A stretch of 64,000 nt of DNA from Cadophora sp. MPI-SDFR-AT-0126 (Eukaryota; Ascomycota; Leotiomycetes; Helotiales; Ploettnerulaceae), in contig JAGMVK010000001.1 in the NCBI GenBank assembly GCA_020747065.1, positions 2,604,001-2,668,000 of the forward strand. Direction: 5' to 3'. Of the stretch, positions 1 through 10,213 are shown one piece after another; position 1 is the stretch's first letter; each line of letters opens with the position of its first letter. The position numbers and the translations under genes were made by a program. Below the pieces are notes generated by a model, which did no database searches, was not told where the DNA came from, and was given only the letters and a program-made list of their open reading frames with translations.

Positions 1-872
1 GCCATCTCATATTTCTGCTTTGTCAAGAGATCCTTCCCCATCTCATACAGGACATCTGCGAGGCTTTCTGCGGTACTAGGGTCGAAGATATGCTTTGCCG
101 CCATCGACTTGCTGAACATGTGGTCTGCTGTTTGGAACTCACCCTGATGCCATGACTATATAGCAATTAGATGTGAATCCCAGCAATGTTTGGGGTGGCT
201 CTCATACCACAGATGTTCTAAGGACATAGTATTCTGCCACAAGTCTCTCGCACGCCTCTCGCTCTTCTGAACTCAGGTCTGTGACCTTCTGCAAAAACCC
301 TTCGTACGCGCTGACTCTGCCTAGAACCTTAATGGCAAGAATATACTGCTTGGAATCTGCAGAGGCGTCAGCGTGTCTTGTTCGCGTGTGGTTGTTAGGT
401 GTTAACATACCCACACAATTCTTCCCAGCCTTTAACCCAGTCCTCATCGTTCTTGCCAGGTTCCCCCCGGTACTCTTGCTAGCTACATGTGCACAATCTA
501 GCATCAAGAACGCATACACACGTGCTAGGAGTAGTACGATCGGCATATCCTGTGGCTTGTCAGTCTCGTAACCGCGTCGGAGCCGAGTACAGAGATTCCA
601 GATCGTCGTTCCACTGCGGTCTAGTTCCTTGCATTTTGACGCTGCTGAGATGGTGAGGTTCTCGGGAAAGTTGGATATCTGCTTTTCGAGCTCCTGGGCT
701 ATCGAGGTGGAAGTTTTCGAAGCTGCTGCTGCTGGCAAGGCAGCCTCGACCTCGGCGGCGTAGGCTGCCATGAATCAGACACGCCTCACCCACAAGCCGG
801 AGATAACTCACCAAGCACATTCTTCAATCGGTAGTCTTTCTGTGGACGTGCAGGGAGCTTCTCTGGAGCCAT
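1..872 (-). CDS. Spo22/Zip4-like meiotic TPR protein, N-terminal part (partial)
   Basis: N-terminal part of a sporulation-specific Spo22/ZIP4 family protein, a TPR-repeat scaffold that in yeast acts in meiotic crossover formation with the ZMM proteins. Exons on the minus strand: 872-812, 764-411, 356-208 and 155 to the window edge. The three introns are 47, 54 and 52 nt with GTGAGT, GTATGT and GTATGAG donors; the 54-nt one is in frame and has a GCTGAC branch site. The ATG at 872 is preferred over a downstream methionine because the first 61-nt exon splices in phase. Helical segments such as LARVYAFLMLDCA and the QTADHMFSKS segment in the last exon resemble the family. The C-terminal bulk lies off the left edge. 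Family assignment is by recall of the pattern, so moderately sure. Confidence 0.7.
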
Positions 873-1258
873 GGCATTGATGCTTGGGGGTGACATGCAG
901 AAGAAGAAAGGAGGGGTAGGGAGGAAGATGGAAATGTCACCAGAGATTTAGCGAACTTCCCGTCAATGTTGACTGAAGGTGCGGACGGGAGCACCGCTTG
1001 CGTATTTAGAAGGTGTTTTCAGATTGAAGAAACAGAAATGAGAAGGATGCCGGAAGGAGAGGCCCCTCTGGCATAGAAAAATGACTTTTGTTTTTTGTAT
1101 TGGTTTACAAGAGAATTGCAAGAGCTTTAGGTATCTTGTCAAGGCTCGGCCCGCCCCGCTGAAGGCGCTGGCCAAACACCTATGAACGCCAACCTACAGT
1201 AGCAAGATTTATGTGCTTCGCCCTAGCATCTACAAGAAAATCGATGGAATTAAACATC
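873..1258. other. Intergenic gap, nothing recognised
   Basis: 386 bp between the start of the Spo22-like gene and the stop of the AcuM-like gene, both on the minus strand. It must hold the promoter of the former and the 3' UTR of the latter. I see no open frame with coding character. Confidence 0.5.
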
Positions 1259-3164
1259 CTAGCGCTTTACCGGATCTTGTGGTAGAAAGTTGCCAACAAT
1301 TAAGGAGGGGCTGCGGTGGCATCAGCAGGATATCAAAAGTCGATACGCAGCACTGGAAACATACATCTTGTGGTCATCTCTCCTTATCGTGAAAGAGAAG
1401 CAGCACTTGATCGTGGGATCTTTCGACTGATCGTCTGGGTTCTTCAGGGAGCAGCTTGTCAGCAGAGCTTTTTGGCTCTGATCAAATGCAATAGCTCCGA
1501 ATTTCTCCCAGTAATTGACAAGTGATTCTTCGGCGAGTATCTCGTGGATCGCAATCTTGCCCTTGTGTAAAAATCAGCAACAATTCTACCTTCACCGATA
1601 TCTCAACTCACATCTCGCAATTTCTCGATCGGCACATGGATTAACTCTGCCATCTCCTTATTACCCCTGAAGATCTCGCCTGTTCGCCGCCAACAACATG
1701 CAGGTATAGCCATGCTCGCAAACACCCGATCATATTCCATGAGACTGCGTTCAAACCACATCTCAACAAAGATCAGCTCGATATCGGTCAAGGCTTGGAC
1801 CTTTTCCCGGAATTTTGGCCTGAAACGGTCCAGCTGTCGAAGGATCTTCTGCTTTTGGGCTGCATGCAGATGACTGTCCATGTAAGCTGATAATCGTGCG
1901 TAGCCCTTCACGTAGTTGAATGGCTTCAGCATTCCCGCATCGTACTTCGCTCGGAGCAGCCGCTGCATTCGCTCTTCGGGCGCATCGTTGCCAGTTGGAT
2001 CTGCGGCTTGGAGGTAGTACTCGCGTGCTTTGTCTGTCGGTATGACGCTCGCTGGCCTGGATATCGCCCCTGCTTGTGGATTTCCGGAGCCGAGCATCGT
2101 CGACTGTTGATTTCCCGAGGGACCAGCATTATTGTTGGAAGCCCCTGGCAACATGGCTCCGGGTTGATCGTTGAAGAATCCGGAAGTGTCTTCGGGGAGC
2201 AGGGCGCCGTCGTCGAGCAAGCTGTTGTTTAGGAAGTCGTTCAAGAGGTTGTACTCATTGGTAACTTCTGGCGCGTTGAACATGTACGAGGGGTGGTAGT
2301 TATGCATATCTTGAAATTGGTTCTGTGATCCTAGCCAGTCGCTCGAGTATCCGATGACTGTATTGTCAATGAATGGTTTCTAGCAAAAGAAAAGAATGGT
2401 CTAAGCCTTACACTGGTTGCTGTTGCTATTAAGAGCATTTGCTTGGATCCCCGACACCGGTGAGGGCTGAACGAGCTGTAAAGGACCGCCCTGGGATTGG
2501 GAGAGTGCAGCAGTGCCCAACGCGAGGCTGTTATTATCTTGCGATTGAGCTTGAGTCTGCGCCTGGTCAAAGGAGCTATTCATGCCGTTACCGTTGTCTA
2601 TGCTTCCCTGCTGCACCGGCTCTGGCGGCGATCCATCCTCTTCCGGCGCAGAGTTGGTATGCTGGCTCTTCGCCTTCTTCGTGGCCGATTCCGGTTCGCG
2701 GGGCTCATCATGGCAAAGGTGTCCGATATTACGCTTTATACAGCGCGCACATGGGCGTTCCTGTGCAACAGGACAGTAGTTAGTCATAAGACACTGTGTA
2801 GCACGAGTAGCTGCATAAATTGGAAGGACTCGTACCAAATCGCATGTCATATGCTACCCAGATACAAATCGAATCAGCTTGTGCCAAAGATTTACGCATA
2901 CACGCAGCTACCAAGGGAGGGATTCCCTGAAATTGTAATTGGGAGCCAATGCAGGACTTACGGATCGGCGACAATACACACAAGCTGCAGGAACGCGGCT
3001 CCAGATCAGCGAATGTTTCAGAGGAAGGACTCGAAGCTGCTGGCCAGCAGAAACGCACCGTGATTTACTTTCCGTCTCTTCTTCGGACTCCTGCTTGCGC
3101 CAGACGCAGGCGGCGACTTTTGGGGCTTCGCATCCTGCCCATTACTCGCTCCATTCTTTTCCAT
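1259..3164 (-). CDS. acuM: Zn2Cys6 transcription factor with PAS-like domain, AcuM/RDS2 family
   Basis: Regulator of gluconeogenesis and carbon-source response, nuclear; the name rests on resemblance to AcuM/RDS2 rather than to its partner AcuK/ERT1. Seven exons: 3164-3059, 2984-2962, 2853-2836, 2760-2412, 2357-1612, 1561-1365, 1310-1259. They total 1491 nt, giving 496 aa. The zinc cluster starts ACVYCRRSHMTC and ends IKRNIGHLC, and fits C-x2-C-x6-C-x5-C-x2-C-x8-C exactly once exons 2, 3 (only 18 nt) and 4 are joined. A basic KKRRK stretch lies just upstream. After a Gln/Ser-rich linker come YSSDWLGSQNQFQ and NEYNLLNDFLNNSLLDD. The PAS-like region follows (FASMAIPACCWRRTGEI), and the C-terminus is IVGNFLPQDPVKR. 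The last intron is needed: without it a stop at 1322 truncates the conserved tail. Confidence 0.88.
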
Positions 3165-3747
3165 GGCATCGGAGCCTATGTTATGAGGGTCCCATCGGGT
3201 TGCGACAGAGCGCTGGAGTCAGGATGACTGGGAAAAGGTCTCGCGTGTCGACCCAACCCGTCCGATTGAAGCTGCCCAAGCTCGTCAGTACAATTCGCGG
3301 ATACAGAAAGGGATGTCTGACTACTACGTGTCTAATTACACGACTTACGGAGGTGTTAGGGAGACGGGCGCATCGATTGCGTTGCTCTACGGCTCAAGAG
3401 GTGGTGGTGGTGGTGTTGACGGATTCGAGGGATTCGCGGGGCTGCGGAGCTAATCTCCAGCGGGCAAGGTAAAATGGAGCTGTCAGGCACATCTGCACGT
3501 ATTTTGCAACCAAATGATGCAAGATATACATGTGACAATAATATAAGGGTGATTCTAATTGGACATGTGGCTATTCCAACACAAAATCACCAGGTATGTA
3601 CATCATGCAATCCCGAGGTTCAATCCATGTCGTCTGTTGTCAAAACCCCCCAGACCAGACAGAGCCCCACGAAATGCCGAGCCTCCATTCCGCTCCCTTC
3701 CCATTCCATGCCCCTGAAACCCAAATCCCCTTTTAAAACTCATATCC
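3165..3747. other. AcuM-like gene 5' flank / CENP-Q 3' flank
   Basis: 583 bp between the AcuM-like start codon and the CENP-Q stop. It presumably carries the promoter and leader of the AcuM-like gene. Open frames here are short and lack coding character. Confidence 0.5.
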
Positions 3748-6090
3748 CTACACTCGCTCTTCTGCGCCTAACATAACATCGTCATACAATGAGTTGTCAA
3801 GATGATCAAACAAGGTGGCTTGAACAGCTGCTCTGCTCTTCGCCATTGCCTGCGAGATCCCCTGGACTTGCTTGATATTGCCCTGAATAGAGTCCACGTG
3901 ATCGCCAAGTTCCTCCATCAGGGGCCTGAGATTCTCGTCGTCCTGGACCTGTAGATTACTTAGCTGAAGGAAGACATTTCTGTGAAGGGGAAACTTACCC
4001 CGAGATCCAATACTGGGAATTGTCGGTCGACTTGGAGGCCAATATCATCCTTCAACAACTCGATTCCTCCTATCGAGTCATCTTCTTTGAGAACTGAATG
4101 TAGCTTTCGGGCAGCTTGATTTCGCACCAAGGCTTCAGCCTTTGCATTCGTCTCCAGCTCTGCTAGAAATTCCTTATCTGCCTCCAATTTCGCCAACTCC
4201 TTGCTTAACTCCGCCTCAAGAAGCTGGCTCGAGTGAAGCGCCGGAGTCAATTGTGCCTCTAACGCCCGATTGTGGTCCAGGATCTTCTCAAAATCGAAGT
4301 CGTCCTCTCGATGATTCCGAGTGCCGGGTGGGAACGGAAGACCTCTCGAAAACTTCTTCACAAGTTTACGTGATACCACTTCTACAGCTGTACTTGCTTG
4401 CGTTTTCTTTCGCTCATCACTAAGACAAGCAATGACAGGTCTTTGAAGATCGCTGAGTAGCTGCGCAATGCGATCAATTGCTGTCGGGGGGAGAGCCTCC
4501 CATTTGGCTTCAATGGTTTGGCGCGATACATTTCTGGTGACTGCCTTGAGATGTTGATAGTTGAGCAAGTCTACTTCAACTGCGTCGATTTGATCTTGTT
4601 CTGGTACTGTCTCGATCCGCTGGCGTTTGGAAGATGCAACCTCCGTATCTACAGTACGTCAGTGAAATACAATGTAAGAACGGTGTTACATGAAACCCAC
4701 TTTCAACCCCTTTGCGTTTTCGTGACGGAGCTTCAACTTGAGAATTTCGTTTTGAGCTCTTCTTGTGAGTTTGAGATGATGCTGCGATTGAGCTAATGCT
4801 ACTCACACGAGCAGGCCTCTTGCCTTTTGTTGATGTTTGAGTTGAGGATGAAATTTTCTTAGCAGTGGATGTATTACTTGAGGGCTTCGATGGTTTCCGG
4901 CCAGGAGCTCTCGTGAGCCTCGAAGTCGCCGTTTCCACTGCAACAACTTCAGATCGACGATTAGACATCGTGAGCTTTCTAGAACTTTGCACCACTGAAT
5001 CTGAAATATGTTGCTGAGATCCAGTATCTGATCTCTTTGTCCTCGTTCCTCCTCCAGCTTCCACATCTTCGACTTCTGCTTGGATCTCAGATCGGCGAGT
5101 CCTCTTGCGTTCGGGTTCTTGCCTTTTTGGGTGTAATACCTCTTGCTCAAGTACATCTGTTCGTCTAAGGCGAGTCCTACCTCTTGCTGGAGTGCTTTCA
5201 ATCGGCACACTATCAGCCTCTTGCTCAATGACCTTAGCATCGGACTGACGAGTGTGCCTTTTTCTCGGTTCCGGGACTTCAGGTACAATCTCGGCGGCTG
5301 TCTCTGATGCTGCAGGCCGACCACGCTTCTTGTTGCCCTTCGGCAAGTGTTCTTCTGCCCCTTCTCCACTTGGTTCTCTGGGACGTCGACCTCGCTTCTT
5401 TGAGCTCACCCATTCTGTGGAATCTTCAGTCACCGATTTGTCCTCAGATTGGTCGTCAACAGCCCCAACGGAGCGTCGCCTTCGTCTCTTTGACGCAGTC
5501 GTGTCCTTGGCCTGCTCTCCCAACAGTTCATCGATTTGTTCCTCATCACGACGAGCAGCCGGTCGACCTCTCCTTTTAGTATTGACTTGCTCCTCAGCTC
5601 TTCCGGGAGTCGGTTCCCCCCGTTTCCTCTCTCTCTTCCCCTCTGTCCTATCCATCTCCACCGCCTGTAGCGCCACACCCAATGTTCTCAGTTCCGCCTC
5701 TCCAGCACTCGATCGCCCCCTCCTCAACGGCATTTCCATGTCTTTTCCAGCAGAACTACTTTTAAATGATGTCTCGCCCTGACCCTTCCCCTCCCTCCTC
5801 CCTCTATTCCCCGCCGCCATCTTCTCCATAATCCCCCCATCACCAGTAGATGGCCTCCCTCTCTTTCTCCCCCTCTTTAGACCACCATTCCCCTTCACTC
5901 CACTCTCTCCATCCCCCTTTCCGCCCACATTTCTTGCACTCGAAGAAGCAGCAGCCGAAGTAGGAGCCGTCTCCGCAACCACCGCCGTGGTTGGTTTTGC
6001 TGCCCACCAATCCGAAGGACGCGAGCGCTGTCGTTTGAGGATTCCTGGTTCGGGGGCCTGCGGTTGCACGTTTGTTAGATGATGATCCAT
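3748..6090 (-). CDS. CENP-Q-like inner kinetochore protein with AT-hook-rich N-terminus
   Basis: Subunit of the constitutive centromere-associated network (CENP-Q / Okp1 / Fta7 family), expected at centromeric chromatin. Three exons: 6090-4701, 4648-3999, 3948-3748. They sum to 2241 nt, giving 746 aa. The ATG at 6090 opens a long disordered, basic N-terminal half. Near residue 23 is an RPSDWW motif resembling the RPSxxWW start of fungal CENP-Q. There are at least four AT-hook-like cores: KRGRPS about 76-81, KRRGRPAA about 172-179, KKRGRRP about 231-237 and KKRGRPAA about 254-261. The C-terminal third (after the first intron) is helical and coiled-coil rich: LLNYQHLKAVTRNVSRQ, then the DFEKILDHNRALEAQL segment. 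That is where the family domain lies. Introns have GTGGGT and GTAAGT donors and CTGAC-type branch sites. Confidence 0.82.
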
Positions 6091-6548
6091 TACTCTGATA
6101 GCATTTATCCTTCCCCGACACGATCAGATAGTGATTATGGGAGAAGAAATATGCGAACCATTATGAGATGAGTAAGTGGTTGTTGATTGCGAAGCCGCGG
6201 TCTTCACATGCTGGTGTTGAGGGGTATCGTGTTTGGAGGTTCGTTTTGTGGTCGCGTAACGCGTCACAGGCCTCGATTGGAAGTCAATATAACATGGACA
6301 CGTGAGGGTCTTGGCATTCTGTAGGGCATCAACATCATTAGATTTTTAGAGTCCGGGCATCTAGGTGGATATCATTTGTTCCCGTTTAGTATCAGGCAGT
6401 TCCTTGATATAGCTACATCTTCTACACATTCCAAGCCAGTATAGACCAAAAGCCACCCGGGCGCTCCATAGACGCCACAAAATGCACCAAACTCCACGCT
6501 CCCAAATATACATATCGTGCGCAGCATCCTTACGTCCCAAACTCCAGC

Positions 6549-8810
6549 CTATTTAACCTTCATCATAATCGTCTCCATCCCCCTTACAACATCAATCTGG
6601 GCCGCCCTCGCCTTGACTGCATTCAGCATTCCCCTATCAAAATCATCCCTCGCCCTCAACACAGCCTCCACCCAACTAAGCTGCAAATCCCAGTAGTCCA
6701 TCTTGAACGCCGCAAACACCTCTGGCACAATATTCTTGTCGGCCTCAATAAGCTCGAGAAAACGTTCCGTAACCCGCCATTTCTGCTTGATAGCCTCGCC
6801 GACATCAGGACTGAGATGGCTGTTCTCAGTGAAAAATTCGAAGGCTGTGGAGACGTCGTTGAAGAGCTTGTCTTTGTAAGGGTCTTGACGCTTGAACTTT
6901 GCGCCTTTATTGCGCACGCTGGTGAGGTAGCGGACGAGGAGCTCGTCGGCAAGTTCTTCGATCAAGATGTCGAGGAGAGAATGGTGCAGAACGACTTTGT
7001 AGTCGCTGACGTACTCGTCAAATGTGACGATCATCTGCTTAATGGCGGTTGTCGAGTACCATTTTGGAGTGAAGAAATCTGGCATGACAGTTCGGAAGTC
7101 TACAGCGAAGACCAGCTGAGCGAACTTGGCTATGCAATGGGTACTGAAATCGACATAGATGTTTCGTAAATTGGCGATATCACCATCCACCCTCTCCAAG
7201 TACTGAGGCGATACTAGGGGCTCGAATTTCTGGCGGAAACTTGTGAGGTATGCAAATCTCCCGGCTTCTTCGTTGTCATCGATACAAGCAATCTGGTCGT
7301 TTGCAGTAGCGACAAGCCAATCCTGTAGGGCCGGCAATAGATCGAGTTCAGGATTAGCATGATACTTGGCTGCCTCGTCATCAAGCATCTTCTGCCAATT
7401 CGCCTGTCTCGTCTTCAGCCGTAAAATCATGGCATCAATTACACCTTCGACAACATCCATGCGTTGAGAGGTGCCAGCAGAATCAATCTGCTCTCGTAAC
7501 ATCCGCCACATATCGACCAGATTCTTCGTTCGGAAGTACCCATATTCATCAGCATCCAGATTCCCACCCTCAACACTCCGCTCCATGAAATCATTCTGCT
7601 CCGTCTTGAAGATCCGATCCAACCACTCGTCCAAGTATTTGATAACAAGTTGTCGGAAGTCTCTGACCAGCTCAGGTTCCCGACCATCCAGAACCAAAGG
7701 CTCCAACTCATCCTGTTTGAAACCAAGTTTCGCCATTTTCTGGTAGTATTTCTCCGGCCAGTTGAGGATGGAAAGCATGTGAGCCGAGTCCGTGTCAGGA
7801 TCATCCACCATGCCAATAAGAAAGTCGTGCATAAGCCGATGATATAGCTTGCCATAGGTCTGGAATATCTTCCACTTCTTAGGCATGAGGGGTACCATGC
7901 CCTGCTTGACAGCATTCAAGTCGTTAAAAAACCACTTCAGGTTCTTGTCTATCCTCGACGGGTCCTCCAGAAAAGCCTGCTTCGACTCATTGATCTGTTC
8001 TTCGGCGTGTATCTGTATGGCCTGCAGGAATTTCTCCTTGTATCCCCTGACCTGCTTCGCCCCATCCGTGATGCTCTGAAACCTAGCCGCCATCTCCTTG
8101 TGATCTTTCAGCGCTTCCTGAAGCGCTTTTACCCTCTTATCACTCTTCTCTTCCGCCTCAATAATGACCGCCAGCCTGACCACAAGCCCATTGTTCCCAT
8201 TGATAAGCACATTGATCAGATTCAATGCAATGGTCCCAACATGCTCATCAAACCATTCCACCGTCTCCTCCAGCCTCGCAAAGTATTCCTCCAACGTATT
8301 CTGCGCACTCGGATCATCCGCCCTCTCAATCTGCTCCATAGCATCATCCCTTATATTTCTCAGCTGTGTCAACTCATAATGCACAGCGAGCAGATTCGGC
8401 ATATTCTCCGGGTCCGCATCGTCCTCCCTCAGCAAAGCCTCAATCCGACTCAGCCTATCATTGAAGCTATCCAGGTTTGTCCGCATCGTCTCGACAGCAC
8501 TGAAGTTCCTATGCGTCTGGCTGACCAAGTTGATGTTGGGAAAGTCCCGAATCATGTTCTGCGCCTCAGCACACAGCTTGTCTATTTTCATCATTTCCTC
8601 CTTGATGAGCTGCACCGTCCTCTGGCCGTCCGTAATGCCATTCATTCCCGACTGTGTGATCTCCAATTGCTCCTTCAAGCCGCTCCGCAGCTGCGAGTCG
8701 ACCGCAGCCTTCTTCCGTACGTATTCCAGCTTCATAGCTGGGATTTTGTCCAGGTCGTCGGGATGCCGCAGCAGCTCCGCGAGCTTGACAGTCGAGCTAT
8801 CCATTGTCAT
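6549..8810 (-). CDS. SEC6: Exocyst complex component Sec6
   Basis: Subunit of the exocyst, which tethers secretory vesicles to the plasma membrane at growing hyphal tips and septa. It is a single uninterrupted exon. The start is set at the ATG at 8810 ([10 protein letters not shown]), or 6 nt later, because from there the length is 753 aa, normal for fungal Sec6. The frame stays open about 50 codons further upstream, but that stretch has no Sec6 character. The sequence reads as Sec6 throughout: [20 protein letters not shown] near the start, [14 protein letters not shown] about 115-128, and all-helical CorEx/exocyst repeats to the C-terminus. It is divergent from the uL30m gene, with 270 bp between start codons, so the two probably share a promoter. 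Confidence 0.93.
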   Translation of the reverse strand: MTMDSSTVKLAELLRHPDDLDKIPAMKLEYVRKKAAVDSQLRSGLKEQLEITQSGMNGITDGQRTVQLIKEEMMKIDKLCAEAQNMIRDFPNINLVSQTHRNFSAVETMRTNLDSFNDRLSRIEALLREDDADPENMPNLLAVHYELTQLRNIRDDAMEQIERADDPSAQNTLEEYFARLEETVEWFDEHVGTIALNLINVLINGNNGLVVRLAVIIEAEEKSDKRVKALQEALKDHKEMAARFQSITDGAKQVRGYKEKFLQAIQIHAEEQINESKQAFLEDPSRIDKNLKWFFNDLNAVKQGMVPLMPKKWKIFQTYGKLYHRLMHDFLIGMVDDPDTDSAHMLSILNWPEKYYQKMAKLGFKQDELEPLVLDGREPELVRDFRQLVIKYLDEWLDRIFKTEQNDFMERSVEGGNLDADEYGYFRTKNLVDMWRMLREQIDSAGTSQRMDVVEGVIDAMILRLKTRQANWQKMLDDEAAKYHANPELDLLPALQDWLVATANDQIACIDDNEEAGRFAYLTSFRQKFEPLVSPQYLERVDGDIANLRNIYVDFSTHCIAKFAQLVFAVDFRTVMPDFFTPKWYSTTAIKQMIVTFDEYVSDYKVVLHHSLLDILIEELADELLVRYLTSVRNKGAKFKRQDPYKDKLFNDVSTAFEFFTENSHLSPDVGEAIKQKWRVTERFLELIEADKNIVPEVFAAFKMDYWDLQLSWVEAVLRARDDFDRGMLNAVKARAAQIDVVRGMETIMMKVK

Positions 8811-9080
8811 ATTGAGGGCGACGAATGCTGTAAAATGCTGTGTTCCTGGGTAGTTCAAGCCATACTTGTGCTTAAAGTCGTGTTGAGACGTTGCTGTTTG
8901 AATGTTTGGCTCGGCTTCGGAACAACCCGAGCTGCGTTGATCAAAACTTCGCGACATCAACGTCCTCTAACGTCAAGACAGAACATTCGTCTCCACAAGA
9001 TAGAGCAATCGTCTCCAAAGACAAGGTATAGCCTCCAAAAATTTCAATCGAATATCCCATTAACATCCAAGACAGCCACA

Positions 9081-9341
9081 ATGTCCTACTTCCGCATCAC
9101 CCTCATGCGATCAGGCATCGGCCTTACAAAACGAACACAAGGCGTCCTCAAAGCCCTCGGTCTCCGCAAACGAATGAAGACCGTCTTCTACCCCGTCACA
9201 CCTGAAGTCGCAGGTCAGATCATGAAAGTCAAGGAATTGGTGTCGGTCAGAGAAGTGGACAGGGCGTTGACGGCGCACGAGTTGAGGGCGGAGAGGAAAC
9301 CAGATATAGGATTTTACATGGAGAAGGCAGTACCACGGTGA
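9081..9341 (+). CDS. MRPL33: Mitochondrial large-subunit ribosomal protein uL30m (MRPL33 family)
   Basis: Small component of the 54S mitochondrial ribosomal subunit, bacterial L30 homologue. It is intronless and 86 aa, the same size as the yeast protein. The core is typical of L30: [32 protein letters not shown], then [11 protein letters not shown], followed by a short basic tail. Start at the ATG in CACAATGTCC, with pyrimidine-poor context and A at -3. The open frame continues upstream only because it is antisense to Sec6. Transcribed away from SEC6. Confidence 0.93.
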   Translation: MSYFRITLMRSGIGLTKRTQGVLKALGLRKRMKTVFYPVTPEVAGQIMKVKELVSVREVDRALTAHELRAERKPDIGFYMEKAVPR

Positions 9342-10213
9342 TGGGGAGCAGATGGGAGAGTGAGGGGCAATTCATTGGAATTGTGGTGTATGCTTATTTG
9401 GAGGTAGAACCTGTGGCACGATATGCCGTTTGGCCAAGTGTCTGGGGTGCATTAGGAGGATCTCGAGCGTTGCAGCGTAACCTTACGATGGCCGCTCGCT
9501 GTATAACGACTGATTGGATTCGGGAGTGTCAACATACACCGGATATTCCTCGGTGTAACATAAAGTGGGAGTTTGGGAATTGAGGGAACCATGTATAGAG
9601 ATAGAAGAGTTTGCGGATGATGTACAAATTATCATGAAGGCACTTGCACCAAGTCAAGCATCAAGATTTTACTCTGCCGAACAAAACATCCTAGTGTTGT
9701 ACACAAGTACAATGCCTCGATTCCAACTTTAGCTCTAGAAAAACCGCCAGCATGATAGTTGAGAGGAAGGTGTTCGAAGAGTTTCAGGACTCTCATTGTT
9801 GCCGACAGAGTCGTTGCTGAAAAAGCCAGTCTCTACGATGAATTGAAAGGAGGAAAGGATCATGTCACTAAATTCAAGTATTCTAAGTCATTTATGCGCA
9901 AGGATTCAATAAAAATAGCAGAAGTTGCTACATATAGGCCTATCATACAGTCCTAAGTTGTCCCCGAAGCAGGCCCAATGGTAACGCAGAGAAGCCCCTT
10001 AGGATGATGACTGCTTGCAGAATAAAAGGCAAATGATAACGACCATCATCATCCAGCACTCGAAAGCATAAATACCCCTTCAGCTAACGATTTTTGCAAA
10101 TCGAAAGCAGCAGGAGGAAGCCAATAGTGTACAAAGGTATGAAACCCAAAGTGCCACGAGTTGCAATCAAAATTGACGCCATTCTCCAATACCATGCCAT
10201 CCCTATGAAAAAC
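9342..10213. other. Convergent 3' intergenic region
   Basis: 872 bp between the ends of the uL30m gene and EAF3, which converge here. Both 3' UTRs should lie in it. Open frames starting at 9338 and 9759 are short, with no family resemblance. Nothing else seen. Confidence 0.5.

Noticed and set aside
963..1175. 70-codon minus-strand frame between Spo22-like and AcuM-like genes
   Set aside because: Too short, no family resemblance, lies where the promoter of the Spo22-like gene should be.
4803..5782. Long open frames on both strands over the CENP-Q first exon
   Set aside because: Shadows caused by the low-complexity Arg/Ser-rich coding sequence of CENP-Q.
8811..8960. 50-codon N-terminal extension of Sec6
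   Set aside because: The residues do not resemble Sec6, the extra frame overlaps the shared promoter with uL30m, and the start at 8810 gives the family's normal length.
9338..9583. 81-codon frame overlapping the stop of the uL30m gene
   Set aside because: Lies in the 3' UTR; overlap and composition suggest chance.
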